Shown: positions 1 through 8,820 of the stretch, in pieces
Layout of the letters: every line of letters begins with the position of its first letter
Numbering within the stretch: the stretch's first letter is position 1
The notes under the pieces: generated by a model
The model's database searches: none
Seen by the model: the letters and a program-made list of their open reading frames with translations, nothing else
Told to the model about the DNA's origin: nothing
NCBI GenBank assembly: GCA_902778255.1
Contig: CACYXD010000022.1
Location: 1 to 64,000, forward strand
Direction of reading: 5' to 3'
DNA from: an uncultured Prevotellaceae bacterium
GTDB taxonomy: Bacteria; Bacteroidota; Bacteroidia; Bacteroidales; Bacteroidaceae
Length of the DNA: 64,000 nt
Made by a program: the position numbers and the translations under genes

Positions 1-160
1 CTTTACGTTAAGGCGTTTCCAAAAAGTAAAGATTTTATGCCAATATATTATATATATTATAATATATATAATATATTGAATATAATATATATAATTATTC
101 CCTCTTCCTGTTGTTTTTCAATAAAAAAGGTCTTAACGTAAAGACGTAAAGAATAAAGAA
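1..160. repeat. AT-rich palindromic segment bounded by 12-bp inverted repeats
   Basis: CTTTACGTTAAG at 1-12 is the exact reverse complement of CTTAACGTAAAG at 132-143. Between them lies an almost pure A/T stretch (about 46-115) of overlapping TATA/ATAT palindromes. No gene is visible. It could be a replication or recombination site or the edge of a mobile relic; the left side continues outside the window. Confidence 0.4.
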
Positions 161-161
161 A

Positions 162-300
162 TAAATAATTCACGTGAATTGTTGGCTGAATCAGAAGTGG
201 ATTGACGATGGCGTGGCCGATGGCAACCCACTGCAGCGCTCGTCGTTCAATCGTCATCGCGATGCCTACCGACTTCTCTGCGCAGGCCTACTTCTCTCTC
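162..300 (+). pseudogene. possible relic of a WYL-type regulator N-terminus
   Basis: The frame starting at 174 reads NCWLNQKW, then PLQRSSFNRHRDAYR. This resembles the N-terminal segment of Bacteroidetes WYL-domain regulators, where a 'W...PLxRRTFxxhRdAI' pattern precedes the WYL domain. The preceding residues (SRELL) sit in another frame and a stop lies at 162-164, so nothing translatable of useful length remains. This is pattern recognition only; it may be chance. The rest of 300-620 shows no gene. Confidence 0.25.
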
Positions 301-619
301 ATTTTCCATCAAATATTAGCTTAACGTCCTATCGTCCCGTCCCAAAGTCCCGAAATCCTTGAAAAAAACGTTTTTCTCTATAAAACTCCCTCTCCAATTC
401 TTTTGCAACGTATTCCATATGCATCGACAATACACCTTCGCGAAGGAGGATGTAGGGGTAAACGGGGGGAGGATGTGGCACTTCGCGGCCCGCGTACCGC
501 CACCTTCGAAGCCGCGAACCACGAGAACCTCAAAAACATTAAGGATTAAACATTAAAATTAAAACAACTATGCTGATTTGAAAGATGAAAATGAAAGATT
601 TAAGTTTTTAACTTTTTTC
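300..619. other. gene-free stretch with a shared GC-rich motif
   Basis: No credible coding frame. GGAGGATGTAGGGGT at 445-459 recurs in reverse complement at 31367-31381, in both places next to CGCG-rich sequence, so it is probably a dispersed non-coding repeat. Confidence 0.4.
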
Positions 620-650
620 TTTGTTAAATCGATTTCTTTTCGTACCTTCG
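620..650 (+). promoter_or_regulatory. promoter of the dipeptidase gene
   Basis: TTTG at 620-623, a 19-bp spacer, and TACCTTCG at 643-650 fit the Bacteroidetes primary promoter (TTTG then TAnnTTTG, one mismatch). It lies 35 bp before the start codon at 685. Confidence 0.6.
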
Positions 651-684
651 CAGGCGAAAGATAACCTTTAAACGAAATAATACA

Positions 685-2145
685 ATGAACGAAATTCAGA
701 ACCTACAACCACAGTGCATCTGGAAGAACTTCTACGCACTGACACAAGTACCCCGCCCCAGCGGACATTTGGAGAAGATACAGCAGTTCCTGCTCGACTT
801 TGGTAAGCAGTGCGGCATCTATGCCGTGAAGGACCCTGCAGGAAACATCCATTTCCGCAAGCCCGCCACACCTGGCTACGAGAACAGGAAAGGCATCATC
901 CTGCAGGCTCACATGGATATGGTGCCACAGAAGACGCCTGAGTCAACCCACAACTTCGAGACCGACCCCATCCAACCTTGGATTGACGGCGAATGGGTGA
1001 AGGCTACGGGCACGACGCTGGGTGCCGACAATGGATTGGGCGTTGCTGCCATCATGGCTATCATGGAGGACAAGACGCTGAAGCACGGTCCTATCGACGC
1101 CCTCATCACCCGCGACGAGGAGACGGGTATGTATGGTGCCAACGAACTGCCTGAGGGCGAGCTGCAGGGCGACATCATGATGAACCTGGACTCTGAGCAC
1201 TGGGGTAAGTTCGTCATCGGAAGTGCTGGTGGCATCGACGTTACCGCTACTCTGGATTATAAAGAGGTGGAGACGGATGCCGAGGATGCTGCCGTACGTC
1301 TGACAGTGAAGAACCTGCGCGGTGGACACTCTGGACTGGAGATTCACGAGGGTCGAGGCAATGCCAATAAGCTGATGGCACAGATGGTGCGCGAAGCCAT
1401 TGAGGAGCTGGATGCACGCTTGGCTGTATGGCATGGTGGTAACATGCGTAACGCTATCCCCTTCAAGGCTGAGACCATCCTCACCTTGCCCAAGGAGAAT
1501 ATCGCTGCGATGAAGGAGCTGGCCGAGGATTGGAAAGATACCTTCAATGATGAGTTCAAACTCATTGAGCCCCAGGGCATCGAGGTGATTGTCGAGGAGG
1601 TGGAGACGCCAAAGACCGAGATTCCCGTAGAGATTCAGGACAACCTGGTGGATGCTATCTATGCTTGTCACGACGGTGTGATCCGCTATATCCCCGCCTA
1701 CCCCAACGTGGTGGAGACCTCAAGCAACCTGGCTATCATCGACATCGAGGGCGGCAAGGCCAGCATCAAGATTCTGGCTCGCTCAAGTCGCGAGGACATG
1801 AAGGGCTATATCGTGAAGACCCTGGAGAGCTGCTTCTCAATGGCTGGCATGAAGGTAGAAACTTCGGGCTCGTATGGCGGTTGGGATCCCAATCCCGACT
1901 CAGAGATTCTGCACCTGCTGCTGAAGGAATACAAAGAGCTGTTTGGCGAGGATGGCATCATCCAGGTAGATCATGCCGGACTGGAGTGCTCGGTGATCCT
2001 GGGCAAATATCCCTGGCTCGATGTCGTGAGCCTCGGTCCTACGATGAAGTCGCCTCACACCACTACCGAGCGTGCGCTCATCAAGACCGTAGAGCCTTTC
2101 TGGGCACTGCTGAAGAAGACACTGGAAGATATTCCTGAAAAATAA
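685..2145 (+). CDS. pepD: aminoacyl-histidine dipeptidase (M20C, PepD type)
   Basis: A cytosolic metallopeptidase that splits Xaa-His and other dipeptides. The 486 residues match the usual size of PepD. Metal and catalytic motifs of M20 are visible: AHMDMV around residues 75-80 (His76, Asp78), GADNG near 113-117 (bridging Asp115), DEE at 144-146 (catalytic and ligand Glu), and a second Asp in NLDSEHWG near 168. The central lid domain runs roughly from 190 to 370. There is no signal peptide. It is a single gene with its own promoter and its own terminator at 2154-2190. Family assignment is firm; the exact peptide range is not visible. Confidence 0.9.
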   Translation: MNEIQNLQPQCIWKNFYALTQVPRPSGHLEKIQQFLLDFGKQCGIYAVKDPAGNIHFRKPATPGYENRKGIILQAHMDMVPQKTPESTHNFETDPIQPWIDGEWVKATGTTLGADNGLGVAAIMAIMEDKTLKHGPIDALITRDEETGMYGANELPEGELQGDIMMNLDSEHWGKFVIGSAGGIDVTATLDYKEVETDAEDAAVRLTVKNLRGGHSGLEIHEGRGNANKLMAQMVREAIEELDARLAVWHGGNMRNAIPFKAETILTLPKENIAAMKELAEDWKDTFNDEFKLIEPQGIEVIVEEVETPKTEIPVEIQDNLVDAIYACHDGVIRYIPAYPNVVETSSNLAIIDIEGGKASIKILARSSREDMKGYIVKTLESCFSMAGMKVETSGSYGGWDPNPDSEILHLLLKEYKELFGEDGIIQVDHAGLECSVILGKYPWLDVVSLGPTMKSPHTTTERALIKTVEPFWALLKKTLEDIPEK

Positions 2146-2153
2146 TTTAAAAA

Positions 2154-2190
2154 AATCCGCAGATTCAAAGCATTCTGCGGATTTTTTATT
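2154..2190 (+). terminator. rho-independent terminator of pepD
   Basis: AATCCGCAGA (2154-2163) pairs with TCTGCGGATT (2174-2183) and is followed by a T run. Confidence 0.85.
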
Positions 2191-2238
2191 ACCTCTGACT
2201 ACGTCGAAAGTACTTTCGCTCGAAAAATCCAAAATTAT

Positions 2239-2270
2239 TTTGGTTTTTTGCTCGCTTATTCGTACCTTTG
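2239..2270 (+). promoter_or_regulatory. promoter of the corA-type gene
   Basis: TTTG at 2239-2242, a 20-bp spacer, and TACCTTTG at 2263-2270. Transcription should begin near 2276, leaving a leader of about 155 nt before the start codon at 2434. Confidence 0.7.
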
Positions 2271-2275
2271 CACCC

Positions 2276-2433
2276 GTTAAACCAAAATTCAAATAAAATT
2301 ATGGACGATTACCCGGCGGATAGTAACAAACATTAGGCCTGGGGATAGCGAGCAAGGCAGCTAATCCCTTTGCCGCGACATTAAGTAATAATTAGTAATT
2401 AATAATTAGTAATTATTTTTACGGATTAGCACA
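2276..2433 (+). promoter_or_regulatory. structured leader with a small upstream ORF before the metal transporter
   Basis: Seen: an 11-codon ORF at 2301-2336 (MDDYPADSNKH). After it, GGGAT/AGC (2342-2349) can pair with GCT-A-ATCCC (2360-2368, one bulged A). The same 3' strand GCTAATCC (2360-2367) is also a perfect complement of GGATTAGC (2423-2430), which ends 3 nt before the ATG. Only one pairing can form at a time, so the second stem could hide the start region. AATAATTA/TAATTATT (about 2387-2394 and 2410-2417) forms a hairpin within its loop. Inference: a translational switch driven by translation of the small ORF, analogous in logic to mgtL upstream of mgtA. No known riboswitch consensus was recognised. 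Confidence 0.5.
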
Positions 2434-3360
2434 ATGAAGACCTATTGGAACACCCAAGGTGGGCTGAACCAACTACAGGAGTGGCAGCCCAATTGCTGGA
2501 TACAAGTGACGTGTCCCACCGAAGACGATCAGCGAGAGTTGGAAGAGCGTTTCGGCATACCCGACTATTTTATCAGCGACATCAGCGATACCGACGAGCG
2601 TGCACGTTATGAATATGATGACGGATGGATGCTCATCATCCTGCGTATTCCTTTTGTAAAAGAGGTACGCTCGCGTACGCCCTACACCACCGTGCCCCTT
2701 GGTATCATCCATAAGCGCGATGTCACCATCACCGTTTGCTACTACGAGACCAACATGATGATAGACTTCGTGAGCTACCAGCAGAAGCGCGGCATAGGAT
2801 TCACCGACTATGTGGATATGATCTTCCGCCTCTTTTATTCGAGCGCCGTATGGTACCTGAAGCGCCTGAAGCAAATCAACTCGCTAATAGACAAGGCCAA
2901 GCGCAACCTGGATCAGAACGTGAACAACGAGTCGCTGATAGGCCTAAGCCGTCTGCAGGACTCACTCACGTATTTCCAGACATCTATACGTGGCAACGAG
3001 ACGCTGCTCTCGAAACTGAAGTTCAAGCTGCAGATTGACGAAATAGACGCCGACCTGATTGAGGACGTGAACATCGAGATGACACAGGCACGAGAAACCA
3101 CCAATATCTACTCCGACATTTTGGAATCGACAATGGAAACCTACTCCAGCATCATCAACAACAACATGAACACGGTGATGCGTACGCTGACCAGTGTGAC
3201 CATTATCATGATGTTCCCCACCCTGATAGCCTCACTATTTGGCATGAACCTCATCAACGGCATGGAAAACAGCCCCATCGGTTTCTTCATCGCTCTCATC
3301 ATCTCAGTAGGTGTATCGGGGGCTGCCTGGTGGCTGTTCCGCTATAAAAAGCTGATTTAA
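2434..3360 (+). CDS. corA: CorA-family magnesium/divalent cation transporter
   Basis: An inner-membrane channel for Mg2+ (or Co2+/Ni2+), working as a pentamer. The 308 residues are typical. The soluble N-terminal domain covers about residues 1-245 with a long helical stalk (charged helix near 130-235). Two transmembrane helices close the protein, and the family signature GMN is at 270-272 (in FGMNLINGMEN), followed by the second helix and a basic tail RYKK. No signal peptide. The gene has its own promoter and a long leader that may sense its substrate. The exact ion cannot be told from sequence; Zn2+ efflux relatives (ZntB) share the GMN motif. Confidence 0.85.
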   Translation: MKTYWNTQGGLNQLQEWQPNCWIQVTCPTEDDQRELEERFGIPDYFISDISDTDERARYEYDDGWMLIILRIPFVKEVRSRTPYTTVPLGIIHKRDVTITVCYYETNMMIDFVSYQQKRGIGFTDYVDMIFRLFYSSAVWYLKRLKQINSLIDKAKRNLDQNVNNESLIGLSRLQDSLTYFQTSIRGNETLLSKLKFKLQIDEIDADLIEDVNIEMTQARETTNIYSDILESTMETYSSIINNNMNTVMRTLTSVTIIMMFPTLIASLFGMNLINGMENSPIGFFIALIISVGVSGAAWWLFRYKKLI

Positions 3361-3386
3361 GCCCCAAAATCGAAAAAAAACGCAAG

Positions 3387-3434
3387 AAAATTAGGCCATT
3401 AAAATTATTTTAAGTAATTTTGAGGCCTAATTTT
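3387..3434 (+). terminator. long hairpin after corA, overlapping a -7 box
   Basis: AAAATTAGGCC (3387-3397) pairs with GGCCTAATTTT (3424-3434), with a further AAAATTA/TAATTTT pairing inside. It probably ends the corA transcript. The right arm contains TAATTTTG (3428-3435), a plausible -7 element for the DUF349 gene, so termination and initiation signals overlap. Confidence 0.6.
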
Positions 3435-3469
3435 GTGTGAACCAACCGAATCAGTAACTAAAAAGTTAA

Positions 3470-5281
3470 ATGATGGACTCTCAAGAAAACATCCTCGAAC
3501 AGGAGAATCAAGAAGTGAAGGTCGAAGAGACCGCAGTAGAAACAACCGACAACAACGCAACGCCTGCTGAAGAGCGCAAGGTCTATGCCACCAAGCAAGA
3601 AGTGCTTGAACGTGTAAAGGAAATAGCTCACGGCGAAGACACTCCGCAGAAGGAAGAAGTGGAATACCTGAAGACTGTATTCTACAAACTGCATATTGCT
3701 GAGCGCGAGGCAAAGTTGAAGGAATTTATTGACGGTGGAGGCGATCCAGAAACTTACCAAATCACCCCCGATCAAGACGAAGAAGTTTTCAAAGCTGAGA
3801 TGGGTGTCATCAAGGAGCGCCGCCAGCAGCTGTTCCGTGAGCAGGAGGCCGAGAAGGTGGAAAACCTGAAGAAGAAGCAGGCTATCATAGAAAAGATCAA
3901 GGCTATGGTGACATCGCCCGAGGAAGCCAGCAAGACCTATCAGGAATTCAAGGCCCTGCAGCAGGAGTGGCGCGACATCAAGGCTGTGCCAGCCGAGAGT
4001 GCCAACGAGTTGTGGCGCAACTACCAATTGTATGTGGAGCAGTTCTACGACCTGCTGAAACTGAATAGCGAGGCTCGCGAGCTGGACTTCAAGAAAAATC
4101 TGGAGGCCAAGACACGCCTGTGTGAGGCTGCCGAGAAACTGGCTGATGAGGAAGATATCATCAGTGCCTTCCACCAGTTACAGCAACTGCATCAGGAGTA
4201 TCGCGAGGTGGGTCCTGTGAGCAAGGAACTGCGTGAAGAGATATGGCAGCGTTTCAAGGCCGCCAGCACCGTGATCAACAAGCGTCACCAGCAGCACTTT
4301 GAGGATCTGCGTGCCCGCGAGGAGGAGAACCTTCAGAAGAAGACTGCCCTCTGCGAGAAAGTAGAAGCCATCACTACCGAAGAGAATAAGGGTAGCGGCG
4401 ACTGGGAGCGCCATACAGAAGAGATTATCGCCATTCAGCAGGAGTGGAAGACCATAGGATTTGCTCCGCAGAAGATGAACGTGAAGATCTTTGAGCGTTT
4501 CCGTGCTGCCTGCGACAAATTCTTTGCCAACAAGGCAGAGTATTTCAAGACTCTGAAAGACAGTTTCAAGGAGAATGCCGAGAAGAAACGCGCACTCATT
4601 GAGAAGGCCAAGGCCCTGCAAGACAGCACCGACTGGCGCTCGACCAGCGACAAGCTCATTGCCCTGCAGAAGGAATGGAAGACCATTGGCGTGGTACCCA
4701 AGAAACTGGGCGACCAGCTGTGGGAGGAATTCCTCGGCGCTTGCAATAAGTTCTTCGAAGCCCGCAATGCCGCAGGTGCCGGTCAGCGTAACGAGGAGCA
4801 CGAGAACCTAGAGAAGAAGCGCAACGTCATTGAGCGTCTGAAGGCTGTAGCAGAAGAGGCTGGCGAAGACCTGCAGGAACGGGTTCAGAAGCTGGTGGAG
4901 GAATACAACGGCATCGGCCATGTACCATTCAAGGAGAAGGACAAGCTTTATCAGGAATATCACGCCATTCTGGACAAGCTTTATAAAGAATTGAATATCA
5001 GCGTGACCAAGAAACGCCTCAACAAGTTCAAGGACAACCTGAAGCAGGTGGCTGAGCGTGGCGAGGGTGCATTGGACAACGAGCGCCAGCGCCTGTTGCG
5101 TCAATACGACAACCTGAAGCAGGACATCCACACCTACGAGAACAACCTCGGCTTCCTTACTGCCAGCAGTAAGAAGGGCAATAGCCTTATCGAAGAGATG
5201 AACCGCAAGATCCAGAAGCTGAAGGACGACATGCAGTTGATCAAGGAGAAGATCAAGGCCATTGACGCAGAAAACGCTTAA
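3470..5281 (+). CDS. DUF349 repeat protein
   Basis: A 603-residue, highly charged, nearly all-helical cytosolic protein. From about residue 130 onward it consists of repeated units of roughly 70-75 residues with the DUF349 pattern 'K..L...A..L....W......L..L...W...G.VP......LW..F..A...F', for example LQKEWKTIGVVPKK and LQQEWRDIKAVPAE. The last 80 residues form a coiled coil with conserved DNL and KL(K/R)DD motifs. The first 60 residues are acidic and low in complexity. Bacteroidetes relatives are abundant and conserved but have no settled function. The second Met (3473) is an equally good start. The gene stands alone between two hairpins. Confidence 0.8.
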   Translation: MMDSQENILEQENQEVKVEETAVETTDNNATPAEERKVYATKQEVLERVKEIAHGEDTPQKEEVEYLKTVFYKLHIAEREAKLKEFIDGGGDPETYQITPDQDEEVFKAEMGVIKERRQQLFREQEAEKVENLKKKQAIIEKIKAMVTSPEEASKTYQEFKALQQEWRDIKAVPAESANELWRNYQLYVEQFYDLLKLNSEARELDFKKNLEAKTRLCEAAEKLADEEDIISAFHQLQQLHQEYREVGPVSKELREEIWQRFKAASTVINKRHQQHFEDLRAREEENLQKKTALCEKVEAITTEENKGSGDWERHTEEIIAIQQEWKTIGFAPQKMNVKIFERFRAACDKFFANKAEYFKTLKDSFKENAEKKRALIEKAKALQDSTDWRSTSDKLIALQKEWKTIGVVPKKLGDQLWEEFLGACNKFFEARNAAGAGQRNEEHENLEKKRNVIERLKAVAEEAGEDLQERVQKLVEEYNGIGHVPFKEKDKLYQEYHAILDKLYKELNISVTKKRLNKFKDNLKQVAERGEGALDNERQRLLRQYDNLKQDIHTYENNLGFLTASSKKGNSLIEEMNRKIQKLKDDMQLIKEKIKAIDAENA

Positions 5282-5304
5282 AAGAAAAAGCTAAAGCAAT
5301 AAAG

Positions 5305-5345
5305 ATATTGGCGGAAATCCAACAGGATGTTCCGCCAATATTTTA
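5305..5345. terminator. bidirectional terminator between the DUF349 and kinase genes
   Basis: ATATTGGCGGAA (5305-5316) and TTCCGCCAATAT (5330-5341) form a perfect 12-bp stem followed by T residues. It lies between the two convergent genes and reaches the stop of the kinase gene, so it can serve both. Confidence 0.8.
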
Positions 5346-7262
5346 TTTATATGGTATTTCAAATACGAAGCGAGCACCCAACGTGTAAGTATCATCAAGC
5401 ATCAGATCGCCTCCCATCATATTAGCAAACCGTTTGACAACAAACAGGCCCAGACCAAGACCTTCCGAGAAGCTGTTGGCCTTGATAAACGGGTTGAAGA
5501 TGTTGGCGCGATAGTCGGCAGGAACACCTGGGCCATTGTCTTCGACAGAGAAGATGAGTTTGCTGTCGTCCTGACGTACACGCAAGATAACGATAGCCTC
5601 TTTTTCGTGACCAGGAGCCAAGGCGTATTTCTGAGCATTATGTACCAATTCATTGAGCACCTTAACAACAAACTCCCTATTCACCCTTACTATCAGCCCA
5701 TCATCGACAAGCGACTCAATCTGCAAAGGAGCCCCTTCAGGTGCACGATCAATATTAATCTGTTCCACCTCCTTCAACAATGCCATACACGTCACATAGT
5801 CATTGCGCTCTACCGTTCGACCAACGTCAATGGACGATGCCGCCATCAGCATGTGGACACGACGCGTAATAGCATTGGCATTATGTTTCAACGTATGGGT
5901 GATGGTAACCATTTCCTCACGTGGAATAACAGCATAGTCATCACGCAGGATTTGCACAAAACCCATGATGATATTCAGGGGTGTACGTATCTGATGAAGA
6001 ATATCCTGAAGGAAGGCCACTTGTCGTTGGGAAGCCTCTTCGGCCTGCTGATTGGCATTGACTAGTTCGGCATTGCGCTGTTCTGTCTCAGCATTAACCT
6101 GCTCCAAGTGATTGATATATTCCGACAGCGAGCGTTGCATAGCCGAGAAATTGTTTTGCAGTCGACCGATGGCATCAATACGCTTAGTGGTAGGCATCGG
6201 TTCATCAAAATGGCCGTCAGCGATATGGCGTGTCTGAGAAGCCAGCTTATTCAGCGGTTTGACAAAATAATTAACGATAGAACGCAGGAAGATGAGCAAG
6301 AAAAGGAGTCCTATAGCCATTAAAGGAACGAGGACATACAGCAGGTTGTTGTAACTGCTGAACATATCACTCTCAGGACATACCAATGCCACACTCCATG
6401 AGGTATTCTCCACAGACTGATAAAAGACCAGACAGTCAACATCGTCGATGCGCACTTTCATCATTCCATGGTTGCCTGCTACCATTTCATGTCCTAATGC
6501 GATGATGTCGGCCTGATTCAAAGGATCCAAGTCATCAAAGATCGACTGGCTGATGATACGCGTAGAATCAGGATGGACATAGTAGTGGCCCTCGCTGCCA
6601 AGCATCATACAATACGAGTTCTCGTAAGGTGAGTTCTTGGAGATAGCCTGCGAGAGACTCAGCAATGACAGATCGGTAGAGATGACACCCATTACCCGCT
6701 CCTCCTTATCAATCAGGGGGACACAATACGAGGTAATCATCACTGGCGATGACAGACTCCCCTCATTGTAGTCGTCGAAAGGATCAATCCATATAGGCTG
6801 CTTGGTATCGTGTGCATTCTTGTACCATACCTTATCATAATAATCATATTGATTCTCACGTACAGTCAACACAGAGTCGCCCACACGAAGCGAATAGGCA
6901 GAGAAACAACAATCGACACCAGAAAGGGCATCAGGCTCCATGGTGATAGAGCAACCATTGATATCGGGGTTCAGGGTAACAACGACATGCGACAGGGCCA
7001 ACAGCGAGTCGGGATTCATATTTTCTTCAATCTGCCACACAGTGTTGTTGGTCACGGTCTGAATCTCATTCATCAGACCAGTAATACGCTGCGCCGTATT
7101 CTTTAATTCACAGTCTGCACGTTCGATAGCTTCCTGGCGCACCATCTCGCGTGACCAGCTAAATAGGAATCCGAGCGAGACAACAAAGACGACGATGACA
7201 TAGGGGACGATGTACAACCCCATTTTCATTGCCACAGAGAAAGATATTTTATGTAATGGCAT
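5343..7262 (-). CDS. Cache-domain sensor histidine kinase
   Basis: A membrane sensor kinase of 639 residues: TM1 about 14-34, a large periplasmic double-Cache-like domain about 40-300, TM2 about 306-328, HAMP about 330-385, a short coiled coil, a HisKA H-box HQIRTPLN with phospho-acceptor His423, and an ATPase domain with N-box NELVHNAQKYA (Asn542), G1 DNGPGVP (Asp575) and G2 GLGLGLFVV (601-609). It should autophosphorylate in response to a small extracellular ligand. No response regulator lies in this window, so the partner is unknown. It is co-transcribed downstream of a kinase-less paralogue (gap 6 bp) with which it could form a mixed sensor. Confidence 0.85.
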   Translation of the reverse strand: MPLHKISFSVAMKMGLYIVPYVIVVFVVSLGFLFSWSREMVRQEAIERADCELKNTAQRITGLMNEIQTVTNNTVWQIEENMNPDSLLALSHVVVTLNPDINGCSITMEPDALSGVDCCFSAYSLRVGDSVLTVRENQYDYYDKVWYKNAHDTKQPIWIDPFDDYNEGSLSSPVMITSYCVPLIDKEERVMGVISTDLSLLSLSQAISKNSPYENSYCMMLGSEGHYYVHPDSTRIISQSIFDDLDPLNQADIIALGHEMVAGNHGMMKVRIDDVDCLVFYQSVENTSWSVALVCPESDMFSSYNNLLYVLVPLMAIGLLFLLIFLRSIVNYFVKPLNKLASQTRHIADGHFDEPMPTTKRIDAIGRLQNNFSAMQRSLSEYINHLEQVNAETEQRNAELVNANQQAEEASQRQVAFLQDILHQIRTPLNIIMGFVQILRDDYAVIPREEMVTITHTLKHNANAITRRVHMLMAASSIDVGRTVERNDYVTCMALLKEVEQINIDRAPEGAPLQIESLVDDGLIVRVNREFVVKVLNELVHNAQKYALAPGHEKEAIVILRVRQDDSKLIFSVEDNGPGVPADYRANIFNPFIKANSFSEGLGLGLFVVKRFANMMGGDLMLDDTYTLGARFVFEIPYK

Positions 7263-7268
7263 ATTGGC

Positions 7269-8729
7269 TTATTCGTCTTTTTGCTGGTTTAAGGATACTT
7301 CTATCGTTTTATCAAGCAGGCGGGTAACCGTCTTGGTATGGTCAGACATCTCGTTCACCATCTTCACCACCTCTTCATGAGACAGTTTATCGTGTCCATT
7401 ATGAATAGTGTTTACCAGTGAACTGATAGCAGATACAGGCTGCACCATCTGATCAGTCATATTATGAATGAAGTCTGACTTCAACTTTTCTGCCTCGCGA
7501 ACCTTCTCACGAGCCACGCGTAGGGCTTCCGTTTGTCGGTCCAATACAGCACGGCGCTGGCGAATGGCAGCCAGATAGCGTCCCAAAGAACGCTGCATGG
7601 CACGGAAACTCTTTTGCAACGCACCAATCTCGTCCTTACGATAGCTGTCGGCGATAGGTTCGTCGAAATGACCATTTGCCAGTCGCTGGGCTGAGATATC
7701 GAGGAAACGGAGAGGCTGCAAAAGGAAGTGAATGATATGCCAGATGTACAACAGCATCAACAGCAAGCCTACTGCCGAGGCTACAAGCATACGTCGCTGA
7801 AGACGATGATAGGTGACAAAGACATCTGATTTCAAACTGACTATATCCACAGCCCATCCCGTATTCTTGTAAGGTTTGTAGAACACATAGCAATCAGTGC
7901 CATAGATACTCACAGACATGGAGCCGCTCTTACCACTCAGCATATTATCGGCCAAACGGCGAAGGGCTGGATCAGGGTAGGCTTCCAATTGCTGATACAC
8001 CGTGCCGGCATGAAGTTGGGTACTATCGGGATGAATGATATAGACACCACTTTGATTGAGCAATGCACAATAGGTACGCGGAAAGGGGCGCAACTCTTCA
8101 ATGGTACGTGTGAGCCATCCCAACGAAATGGCAGCAGTAAACACGCCCACCACACGCCCGTTGTCCATTAAGGGAATACTGTAGCCCATAATGGGGTAAC
8201 CTCCGCGCAGGTTTTCTATTGTAGGATCACTCCACTCGGCTTTTCCCGTTGTCATTGGACGGATATACCACTCCTGTTCTGTGTATGGTTTATTGCCGAA
8301 ATGATCGGACACGGAGATGGAATCACTGCCGAGATACGAGCAGAACATGGGCTTGCATTGTTTCTCCTTACTATATTCCGGATCAAGGGCAATGGCACAC
8401 CCCACCACGGTCTGGTTGGTTTCCAGCATCCTACGTGTATCCTCTTGCATTTCTTCCTGCATCATAGCAGGATTGTCAAGATGACGTTGCACATGCCAAT
8501 GCATATTGACCGTAGCCTGCTCCACCTCTCGCAGCTGGTTGTCAATTTTCAGAATCATACCGTCCAAGGCCGCCTCTGACTTTGCAAGGGCTTCCTTTTT
8601 CACGGCTGTACGGGCATAATGGAGCATCAGCAAGAGGGCTGCTACATACAGCACAGCCACAAACCCTACGACGCAAAGACTTAGTCTAGCCGAAAGTGAT
8701 TGACGGATGGTTAAGATCAGGTCTTTCAT
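7269..8729 (-). CDS. Cache-HAMP sensor with degenerate kinase core
   Basis: 486 residues from the chosen start: TM1 about 15-40, a Cache-like periplasmic domain, TM2, HAMP and a helical HisKA-like segment, then a stop. The H-box equivalent reads HNMTDQMVQPVSAI: Asp426 stands where the phospho-acceptor His of 'SHEIRTPL' should be, and no ATPase domain follows. It is therefore predicted to be catalytically dead. The periplasmic and HAMP regions resemble the kinase encoded 6 bp downstream, suggesting tandem duplication and division of labour. Start chosen at 8729 because the frame's further upstream Met lies beyond the -7 box at 8740-8747. Confidence 0.75.
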   Translation of the reverse strand: MKDLILTIRQSLSARLSLCVVGFVAVLYVAALLLMLHYARTAVKKEALAKSEAALDGMILKIDNQLREVEQATVNMHWHVQRHLDNPAMMQEEMQEDTRRMLETNQTVVGCAIALDPEYSKEKQCKPMFCSYLGSDSISVSDHFGNKPYTEQEWYIRPMTTGKAEWSDPTIENLRGGYPIMGYSIPLMDNGRVVGVFTAAISLGWLTRTIEELRPFPRTYCALLNQSGVYIIHPDSTQLHAGTVYQQLEAYPDPALRRLADNMLSGKSGSMSVSIYGTDCYVFYKPYKNTGWAVDIVSLKSDVFVTYHRLQRRMLVASAVGLLLMLLYIWHIIHFLLQPLRFLDISAQRLANGHFDEPIADSYRKDEIGALQKSFRAMQRSLGRYLAAIRQRRAVLDRQTEALRVAREKVREAEKLKSDFIHNMTDQMVQPVSAISSLVNTIHNGHDKLSHEEVVKMVNEMSDHTKTVTRLLDKTIEVSLNQQKDE

Positions 8730-8739
8730 AATTTCAGTG

Positions 8740-8747
8740 CAAAGATA
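8740..8747 (-). promoter_or_regulatory. -7 box of the sensor operon
   Basis: Read on the minus strand the box is TATCTTTG. It is only 11 bp from the ATG at 8729, which implies a very short leader and fixes the start. The -33 element is weak. Confidence 0.55.
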
Positions 8748-8820
8748 ACACTTTTTCCCAAATCTCAACCATCCGTCGGCTCACATTTTTCGTGTTTGAC
8801 TAATTATTCTGACATAATGA

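Noticed and set aside
2276-2433. Known Mg2+ riboswitch (M-box) in the corA leader
   Set aside because: Leader is too short and none of the conserved M-box segments was recognised; the competing stems are reported without a riboswitch claim.
3458-4174. 238-codon open frame opposite the DUF349 gene
   Set aside because: Leu/Phe-rich shadow of a Lys/Glu-rich helical protein; looks like a membrane protein only because of complementarity.
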